DNA from: JBQTJJ01 sp052387235
GTDB lineage: Bacteria; Actinomycetota; Acidimicrobiia; Acidimicrobiales; GCA-2861595
Direction: 5' to 3'
Assembly (NCBI GenBank): GCA_052387235.1
Contig: JBQTJJ010000008.1
Location: 1 to 5,491, forward strand
DNA: 5,491 nt
The notes under the pieces are model-generated. The model did not search any database and was not told where the DNA came from. It saw only the letters and a list, made by a program, of their open reading frames with translations. Positions 1 through 4,323 of this stretch are shown in pieces. How positions within the stretch are numbered: the first letter of the stretch is position 1; every line of letters starts with the position of its first letter. A program made the translations under genes and the position numbers.

Positions 1-486
1 ACCCTGGACGACTACCCGCCCTGCCCCGGCACCCAGGTGCCGGTGCGCACGCCGGCGACCGAGGCCTCCACGTTCTGGCGCCTGCAGGGGGAGGACCTGC
101 TGCCCAGGCCGGCGCCACGTATCGCACCCGGCTACATGCTGGCCGGGAAGCTGGCGTACCTGGAGACCGGCGCCACCATGGCGACCCGGTTCGAGCACGC
201 CACACCCCTCGGTCCTCTCACCATCGAGGCCACCAGCACGGTGTTCGTCGACTGGGGCGACGGCACCGGCCGCGACGGCCCGCACGCCGGCCCTGGCGGC
301 CCGTGGCCGAACGGCACCATCACCCACACCTGGACCACCGCCAAGCCCTACGACATCACGGTCGTGCAGCAGTGGACCGCCACCTGGCGGCTCGGGGGGG
401 CGTCGGGCACCCTCGACGGGCTGACGACCGAGGCCCGCATCGAGGACTTCCCCGTCCGCCAGCTCCAGGCCGTCCGCAACGTGTGA
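1..486 (+). CDS. Secreted PKD-like actinobacterial protein, C-terminal part (5' end outside window)
   Basis: The frame is open from the first base and ends at TGA 484-486, giving 161 codons with no convincing start inside; GTG 37 has no ribosome binding site and lies mid-domain, so the gene begins upstream. Counting from base 1, residues 81-90 (VFVDWGDGTG) and 107-111 (ITHTW) are the two hallmark strands of a PKD-like immunoglobulin fold: the WGDG turn and the later HTW strand. The rest (a tract reading VQQWTATWRLGG, then a C-terminal LQAVRN) matches my memory of a family of actinomycete exported proteins in which a WDMGDG motif is followed by HTY, VEWAVTW and a terminal EIQAL. Such proteins are normally secreted, but the signal peptide would lie outside the window. 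Molecular function is unknown; an adhesion or surface role is only inference. It is followed by an 81-base gap, so it is probably not in the same tight operon. Confidence 0.8.
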   Translation, partial: TLDDYPPCPGTQVPVRTPATEASTFWRLQGEDLLPRPAPRIAPGYMLAGKLAYLETGATMATRFEHATPLGPLTIEATSTVFVDWGDGTGRDGPHAGPGGPWPNGTITHTWTTAKPYDITVVQQWTATWRLGGASGTLDGLTTEARIEDFPVRQLQAVRNV

Positions 487-498
487 CGGGCCTGCCGT

Positions 499-528
499 TT
501 GTACGCCGCCGATGGCGAGGGGTACCCT
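499..528 (+). promoter_or_regulatory. Weak sigma-70-like promoter candidate for the lipoprotein operon
   Basis: TTGTAC at 499-504 and TACCCT at 523-528 are separated by 18 bases in the only sizeable gap upstream of the 568-4278 gene run. Each box matches only three of six consensus bases. The position is sensible, about 40 bases before the start codon, but the match is weak and could be chance. Confidence 0.25.
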
Positions 529-539
529 CACAAAACGTG

Positions 540-553
540 TTAGGCGCCCCTAA
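540..553 (+). other. Small hairpin just upstream of the lipoprotein ribosome binding site
   Basis: TTAGG at 540-544 pairs with CCTAA at 549-553 around a four-base loop (CGCC). It lies four bases before the Shine-Dalgarno sequence, so it would be in the 5' leader if transcription starts nearby. A five-pair stem is short, and a regulatory role is speculative. Confidence 0.25.
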
Positions 554-556
554 GAC

Positions 557-562
557 GAGGAG
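557..562 (+). promoter_or_regulatory. Ribosome binding site that decides the ATG 568 start
   Basis: GAGGAG at 557-562 lies five bases before ATG 568. A GTG at 562 is in the same frame but overlaps this motif, so the ribosome binding site favours ATG 568. That start also gives a normal signal peptide (MRLSR, then a hydrophobic run). Confidence 0.7.
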
Positions 563-567
563 TGGGA

Positions 568-1083
568 ATGCGGTTGAGCAGGACGATGGCTGCAGGGCTC
601 GTGGTCGTGGCCGCGCTGGGTCTGGGTGCCTGCGGCGATGGTGAGGACCGCCCGGGCGACGTGACGGCGGAGCCCGGCGCCAGCGGGACCGGCACCGGCT
701 CCGCGTCCGGGACGGGATCGGCCTCGGGTATGGGCCACGACGACGAGCACGGCGGTGCGGCAGTGGCCGACTTCTCCGAGGAGGAGGCCGACTCCGTGGT
801 CGAGGTCAAGATGACCGACTACGCCTTCGCCCTGCCGACCACCACCAAGGGCCCCAAGGTCTACTTCGAGGCCACCAACGATGGAGCGGCCGAGCACGAG
901 TTCCTCGTGCTGGACGCGGCCGGCGAGGAGATGGGCGAGATCGAGCCCATCAAGAAGGCCGACGGCGAGAAGTCGCTGGCCCTCGACCTCGAGCCCGGGA
1001 CCTACACGGCGGTGTGCCTGGTCGAGGAGGGCGTGAAGACCCACCGGGAGCTGGGCATGGAAGCGACCTTCACAGTCGAGTGA
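568..1083 (+). CDS. Cupredoxin-domain lipoprotein (putative type I copper protein)
   Basis: This 171-residue protein has a lipoprotein signal: basic MRLSR, a hydrophobic run to residue 20 and a lipobox LGAC with Cys22 as the lipidated residue, so it should be anchored outside the membrane. Residues 35-64 are a low-complexity Gly/Ser/Thr linker ending in an acidic, His-containing patch (GHDDEHGG, 56-63). Residues about 77-171 look like a small cupredoxin beta-barrel. The four expected type I copper ligands can be picked out: His110 (in EHEF), Cys150 (in TAVCL), His159 and Met164 (in THRELGM). The H-x4-M spacing is like plastocyanin, but the Cys-to-His loop (eight residues between) is longer than in plastocyanin or azurin. 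A role in electron transfer or copper binding is inferred from the family. The stop overlaps the GTG of the next gene by four bases, which implies coupled translation. It could instead have lost copper and serve as a structural fold. Confidence 0.85.
   Translation: MRLSRTMAAGLVVVAALGLGACGDGEDRPGDVTAEPGASGTGTGSASGTGSASGMGHDDEHGGAAVADFSEEEADSVVEVKMTDYAFALPTTTKGPKVYFEATNDGAAEHEFLVLDAAGEEMGEIEPIKKADGEKSLALDLEPGTYTAVCLVEEGVKTHRELGMEATFTVE
691..726 (+). repeat. Two-copy GTGSAS peptide repeat in the lipoprotein linker
   Basis: Bases 691-708 and 709-726 both encode GTGSAS (residues 42-47 and 48-53), yet all six codon pairs differ at the third position. The repeat is therefore visible in the protein but poorly conserved in the DNA. 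It is part of a flexible linker between lipid anchor and cupredoxin domain. Confidence 0.6.
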
Positions 1084-2153
1084 CCCGCCGACGCCTCGGG
1101 CTGGCGGCGGCGGCAGCCGTCGCCGGCCTGGCGTTGTGGTTCGGCGCCGACCGGGCCGCGATCGGCCGGGCCGGCGCCGCCCTCGCCGACCGCCCCCTCC
1201 CCCTCGTGCTGGCGCTCGGCGCCTACACCCTGGCCTTCGTGCTGCGGGCCGCGGCCTGGGGCCCCCTCCTGCCGGCGCCGGTCGCCCTGGGCCGGCGCTT
1301 CCGGGCCATCCTCGCCATGCTCGCCGTCAACCACGCCCTCCCCGGGCCGGTGGGCGAGCTGGCCCGCGCCCGCCTGGTCACCACCGCCGGCGACGCCGGC
1401 CACGCGCCTGGCGCCGGCGTTCGTGCCGCCCTCGCGTTCCGGGAAGCCTCACGTCCGCCTGGCGAACGTCAGGCTTCCCGGAACGCCGGGTCGTCGCCCC
1501 GGCGTCGTGCGCCTTCCATTCCGCCCGCCCCCGCCGCCGCCGGCGCCGGCGCCGTCACCTTCCGGGCCGCCCTCCTGTCGGTGGCGGCGGCGAGGGTGGT
1601 CGACGTGGGTGCGCTGGCGGTGCTCGCCATGGCGGCGACGGCGGTGGCGGGCGAGAGCCCGGCCTGGCTGCGGGTGCTGGCGCCGGCCGGCGTCGCCCTC
1701 CCCGCCCTGGCGTGGGTGCTGGCCCGCCGGCAGGGTGCCACGCTGACCGGGCGACAGGCGCTGCACGTGGCGGCGTGGGCCGTGCCGTCGTGGGCGCTGG
1801 AGGCCGGCGTCATCCTGGTGGTGGCGCGGGCGGCCGGCGTGGAGCTGTCGGTGGCGGCGGCCCTGCTGGCCACCTGTGGCGGGGTGCTGGCCCAGGCCGC
1901 GGCGGTGCTGCCCGGCGGCGTCGGCACCTATGAGGCCGGCGTGGCCAGCGTGCTGGTGCCCCTCGGCGTCCCTCTCGGGGAGGCGGTGGGCGTGGCCGCC
2001 ACCGCCCACGCCGTGAAGTTCGCCTTCGCCTTCGGTGCCGGCGGGATCGCCCTGGCCTGGCCCCGCATCAGCCGTCCACATCCCAGAAGTGGTCCAGCAG
2101 GTGGACCACTTCTGGGATGTGAAGCGGGGCGGGCGGCCGATGTCCGGGCGTAG
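1080..2153 (+). CDS. Lysylphosphatidylglycerol synthase TM / UPF0104 family membrane protein (flippase-like), carrying an in-frame insert
   Basis: GTG 1080 overlaps the upstream TGA (GTGA) and opens with VTRRR followed by a membrane segment, so I prefer it to the in-frame GTG 1014 buried in the lipoprotein gene. The product is 357 residues. Membrane segments are visible at about 6-21, 40-60, 74-90, and several from 164 to 328. Family signatures are present: N84-x3-P88-x3-GE(92-93)-x2-R96 early, ARVVD at 171-175, and PGGVGTYE at 278-285. Members include the membrane domain of MprF and many stand-alone proteins implicated in moving lipids or lipid-linked sugars across the membrane; the substrate here is unknown. 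Residues 119-161 are a hydrophilic Arg/Pro/Ala-rich stretch encoded by a palindromic insert between two copies of RAAL, and residues 333-348 come from a second hairpin. Without the insert plus one RAAL the sequence would read GVRAALLSVAAARVVD, as expected for the family. Whether the protein still folds is unclear. It lies 46 bases ahead of the fusion gene. Confidence 0.82.
   Translation: MTRRRLGLAAAAAVAGLALWFGADRAAIGRAGAALADRPLPLVLALGAYTLAFVLRAAAWGPLLPAPVALGRRFRAILAMLAVNHALPGPVGELARARLVTTAGDAGHAPGAGVRAALAFREASRPPGERQASRNAGSSPRRRAPSIPPAPAAAGAGAVTFRAALLSVAAARVVDVGALAVLAMAATAVAGESPAWLRVLAPAGVALPALAWVLARRQGATLTGRQALHVAAWAVPSWALEAGVILVVARAAGVELSVAAALLATCGGVLAQAAAVLPGGVGTYEAGVASVLVPLGVPLGEAVGVAATAHAVKFAFAFGAGGIALAWPRISRPHPRSGPAGGPLLGCEAGRAADVRA
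1422..1433 (+). repeat. Left copy of 12-base direct repeat flanking the insert
   Basis: CGTGCCGCCCTC, encoding RAAL, lies immediately before the 53-base palindrome. The right copy at 1563-1574 is CGGGCCGCCCTC, 11 of 12 identical and in the same frame. It may be a target-site duplication. A caution is that the core GCCGCCCTC is codon-favoured in this genome and also occurs near 1177. Confidence 0.45.
1434..1486. repeat. 53-base near-perfect palindrome inside the flippase-like gene
   Basis: The 16-base arm at 1434-1449 (GCGTTCCGGGAAGCCT) is the exact reverse complement of 1471-1486. Inside it, ACGT 1451-1454 pairs with 1466-1469 and CGCC 1456-1459 with GGCG 1461-1464, centred on T1460. In all, 24 of 26 positions are complementary, the exceptions being 1450/1470 and 1455/1465. 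All three forward reading frames through it are free of stops, whereas two of three reverse frames contain TGA. It encodes a basic hydrophilic peptide in place of a membrane-protein loop. Such symmetry is far beyond what GC-rich coding DNA gives by chance. Confidence 0.9.
1483..1505. repeat. Second hairpin adjoining the 53-base palindrome
   Basis: ACGCCGGG at 1483-1490 pairs with CCCGGCGT at 1498-1505 around a seven-base loop. It shares four bases with the right end of the larger palindrome, so the two could compete in RNA or form a cloverleaf-like pair in single-stranded DNA. Confidence 0.5.
1563..1574 (+). repeat. Right copy of 12-base direct repeat flanking the insert
   Basis: CGGGCCGCCCTC encodes RAAL and matches the copy at 1422-1433 at 11 of 12 bases. 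It leads straight into the conserved LLSVAAARVVD stretch of the family, as expected if it is the original site and the left copy the duplicate, or the reverse. Confidence 0.45.
2077..2121. repeat. Perfect 20-base inverted repeat with five-base loop at the gene's 3' end
   Basis: The arm 2077-2096 (beginning CACATCCCAGAAG) is the exact reverse complement of 2102-2121, around the loop GCAGG. It starts right after the last membrane segment of the flippase-like protein and is translated as residues 333-348, 30 bases before the TAG stop. There is no T-run after it, so it is not a classic intrinsic terminator, although U-tract-free hairpins do terminate in some actinobacteria. It lies between two genes that look co-transcribed, so it may attenuate transcription, stabilise the upstream message, or be a mobile palindromic repeat. 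Its arms are unrelated to those of the palindrome at 1434-1486. Confidence 0.9.
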
Positions 2154-2185
2154 CGTCCTCCACCGCCACACCTCGGGCACCTCCA

Positions 2186-2191
2186 GGGAGG
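2186..2191 (+). promoter_or_regulatory. Ribosome binding site that decides the ATG 2200 start
   Basis: GGGAGG at 2186-2191 is eight bases before ATG 2200. The in-frame alternatives, ATG 2140 and GTG 2035 or 2101, have weaker or no such motif, and the last two lie in or before the hairpin of the upstream gene. The protein from 2200 starts with a short amphipathic stretch and then a membrane segment. Confidence 0.75.
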
Positions 2192-2199
2192 CCGGACCC

Positions 2200-4278
2200 A
2201 TGGAGGAGGTGGCGGCCCGCCTCTGGAACGTCCTCAACGAGGGCAAGCCCTTCACGCCCGTGTTCGCGGCCGGCGTCCTCCTCCTCACCGGCGCCCCCGC
2301 CGCCGGCTACCTGGCCGCCGCCCCCCTCGCCCTGGGCTGGTGGCGCCATGCGTACCCGCTCCACCTGCGGGCCGTGCTGTGGGTGGTGGCGGCCGGCGTG
2401 GTCATCGCGGCCGGCGGCGTCCCGCTCGGTGCCGGCGCGCTGGCCCTCGGGCTCTACCTGTTCTTCACGGTGGTGCTGTGGGGGACCGTCTACTACCACC
2501 TTCGCCTGGGCGCGGCCTGGTCCAACATCTGGCGGTTCTGGCGGCTGGTGGCGGAGAACCCCGACCCCACGTCGGGCAACCTATTGGAGCAGGTCCCCAA
2601 GGTGGCGGCCCTGCTGGCCGTCGGCCACTCGACCGGCCCGGTGTCCCACCTGCTCGTGGCGGCGGCCGCAGCCCTCGTCGTCGGCGAGGTCGTCCACCGC
2701 CACCTCATCACCTGGGTGCCCGGTCGGGCCACCGGCGACCGCCGGGCCGACCGCCGCCCCCGCGACGCCGGCCCGGCCCGCTGCGGCCCCCCCAGTCGGA
2801 AGATGCTCCTGATCGTGATCGACGGCTGCCGGGTCGACCGCCTGGCCGAGGCCCGCACGCCCTTCCTCGACCGCCTGGCCGCCGAGGGCATCTCCTATCC
2901 CGACTGCCAGACCGTGTACCCGGCCCGCACCGTCACCGGCTTCTCGTCCATGCTCACCGGCGCCCCGCCCGCCGTCCACGGCCTGCGCTCCAACTTCGCC
3001 CCGTCTCTGGGCGTGAAGTGCGAGTCCATCTTCGACGTGGTGCCGCGCTCGCGCATGGTGGGCATCGCCCATCTGGTGGACGCCTTCGGCCCCCACGTGG
3101 CCACCGTCACCGCCGTCATGCCCAACGACGAGATCGACGCCGCCCTGTGCAACCGTGCCCGCCAGATCGTCGACGCCGAGGATCCCGACCTGCTCGTCGT
3201 CCAAACCCTCTCGGTGGACCAGACCGGCCACTACCGGGGCTCGTACAACGACGAGTACCTCGAGCACATCGAGTCCACCGACGCCGAGCTGGAGCGACTG
3301 GTGCACGACCTGGCCGACCGGTGGGGCGGTCTCGACGGGGTCACGATCGGCGTCCTCTCCGACCACGGCCAGGGCCGGGGCATCGGCGGTCACGGCCACT
3401 GGACGCCGCCCGAGCGGCTGGTGCCGTGCATCTGGTGGGGGACCGGCGTGCCGGCCGCCCGCCTTCGGGCCGACGTGTCGATCCTCGACGTGGCACCCAC
3501 CCTCGCCCACCGCATGGGCGTCGGGGCGCCGGCCCGGTCGGTGGGCGCCTGCCTGCTGTGCGACGGGGCCGACCACGCCGGCGCCGGGGACGGCGACGCC
3601 CCCGTCGTGGTCCTGCTGCCCGCCCACAACGAGGCCGCCACCGTGGCCGCGGTGGTGGCGCGGGTGCCGGCCGAGGTGGGCGGCCACCGCGTCGAGGTGG
3701 TGGTGGTGGACGACGGTTCCACCGACGGCAGCGCCGACGCCGCCCTGGCCGCCGGCGCCAAGGTGGTGGCCCACGACCACAACCGGGGCCTGGGGGCGGC
3801 GGTGCGCACCGGCCTCGACGAGGCCCGCCGGCGTGGCGCGGTGGCGGCCGCCTTCCTCGACGCCGACCTGGAGTACGACCCCGCCGAGCTGCCACGGGTC
3901 GTGCAGCCGATCCTCGACGGGCGGGCCGACTACGTGGTGGGCTCCCGGTTCAACGGCACCATCGAGTCGATGCGGCCGTGGCGGCGCCTGGGCAACCGGG
4001 CCTTCACCGCCCTCACCTCACTGGCCGCGGGCCGCCCGCTCAGCGACGCCCAGTCCGGCTTCCGGGCCCTCGGCCGCGACGCCCTGGCGAGCGCCCGCAT
4101 CGCCCACGACTACAACTACGCCCAGGTCCTCACCCTCGACCTGCTGGGCAAGGGGTTCCGGTACGAGGAGGTCCCCATCCGCTACCGCCGGCGGACCACC
4201 GGCCGGTCCTTCGTCAAGCTCGGCCGCTACGTGCGGCGGGTCCTGCCCGCCATGGCCCGGGCCGCCCGCACCCGCTGA
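2200..4278 (+). CDS. Three-domain fusion: membrane domain, AlkP-superfamily phosphodiesterase, family 2 glycosyltransferase
   Basis: This 692-residue protein has three parts. Residues 1-165 hold about four or five membrane segments (near 18-46, 57-72, 76-98, 128-165), followed by a very basic linker (171-202). Residues 203 to about 445 form an alkaline-phosphatase-superfamily domain of the nucleotide pyrophosphatase/phosphodiesterase type. Its expected metal ligands and nucleophile are all visible: D208 (VIDGCR), T244 as nucleophile (YPARTVTGF), D340 and H344 (SVDQTGH), D388 and H389 (SDHG), and H398 or H400 (GGHGHW). After a short linker, residues 468-692 are a GT2 domain: PAHNE (474-478), VVDDGSTDGS (502-511), the DAD metal motif (554-556), VGSRF (580-584) and DAQSGFRAL (616-624). 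It ends with PIRYRRRTTGRS and has no C-terminal membrane helix. The GT2 part resembles dolichol/polyprenyl-phosphate sugar transferases. Each domain looks intact; the natural substrate is unknown. With the upstream flippase-like gene it probably acts on envelope lipid-linked sugars. I do not know the N-terminal membrane domain. Confidence 0.88.
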   Translation: MEEVAARLWNVLNEGKPFTPVFAAGVLLLTGAPAAGYLAAAPLALGWWRHAYPLHLRAVLWVVAAGVVIAAGGVPLGAGALALGLYLFFTVVLWGTVYYHLRLGAAWSNIWRFWRLVAENPDPTSGNLLEQVPKVAALLAVGHSTGPVSHLLVAAAAALVVGEVVHRHLITWVPGRATGDRRADRRPRDAGPARCGPPSRKMLLIVIDGCRVDRLAEARTPFLDRLAAEGISYPDCQTVYPARTVTGFSSMLTGAPPAVHGLRSNFAPSLGVKCESIFDVVPRSRMVGIAHLVDAFGPHVATVTAVMPNDEIDAALCNRARQIVDAEDPDLLVVQTLSVDQTGHYRGSYNDEYLEHIESTDAELERLVHDLADRWGGLDGVTIGVLSDHGQGRGIGGHGHWTPPERLVPCIWWGTGVPAARLRADVSILDVAPTLAHRMGVGAPARSVGACLLCDGADHAGAGDGDAPVVVLLPAHNEAATVAAVVARVPAEVGGHRVEVVVVDDGSTDGSADAALAAGAKVVAHDHNRGLGAAVRTGLDEARRRGAVAAAFLDADLEYDPAELPRVVQPILDGRADYVVGSRFNGTIESMRPWRRLGNRAFTALTSLAAGRPLSDAQSGFRALGRDALASARIAHDYNYAQVLTLDLLGKGFRYEEVPIRYRRRTTGRSFVKLGRYVRRVLPAMARAARTR

Positions 4279-4323
4279 AGGCCGCCCCCCGTACCCGCGC
4301 GCCGTTGGTGCTGCCGGTCGGGG

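Larger units (their letters stand above)
1434..1562 (+). mobile_element. Putative in-frame MITE/REP-like palindromic insertion (non-autonomous)
   Basis: This 129-base segment (43 codons) sits between the RAAL direct repeats. It starts with the 53-base palindrome, overlaps a second hairpin (1483-1505), and ends in a GC-rich run containing a 14-base perfect palindrome (1538-1551). The segment plus one repeat copy is 141 bases, a multiple of three, so the reading frame survives. It encodes Arg, Pro, Ser and Ala-rich peptide with no membrane character, unlike both sides. No transposase is present and its right end does not mirror its left end, so the right boundary is uncertain. It could instead be just the palindrome inserted next to an ordinary variable loop. 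Confidence 0.5.

Noticed and set aside
562..564. GTG 562 as the start of the lipoprotein
   Set aside because: It overlaps the Shine-Dalgarno sequence GAGGAG that serves ATG 568.
1538..1551. 14-base perfect GC palindrome as an independent regulatory site
   Set aside because: Built from simple GCC/GGC repeats, common in this DNA; noted only as part of the insert.
2077..2121. Calling the 20-base hairpin a rho-independent terminator
   Set aside because: No T-run follows, it lies inside the coding sequence, and a likely co-transcribed gene follows 79 bases later; left as a repeat of unknown role.
1449..2288. Antisense frame of 279 codons that contains part of both palindromes
   Set aside because: Gly/Arg/His-rich composition with no domain; the sense frame shows UPF0104 motifs.
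2581..3780. Long antisense open frame of 399 codons (His/Gly/Val-rich)
   Set aside because: Low-complexity composition and full overlap with a well-supported gene; no ribosome binding site or domain recognised.
4279..4323. Bidirectional terminator between the convergent genes
   Set aside because: I could not find an inverted repeat of useful length in this 45-base gap.
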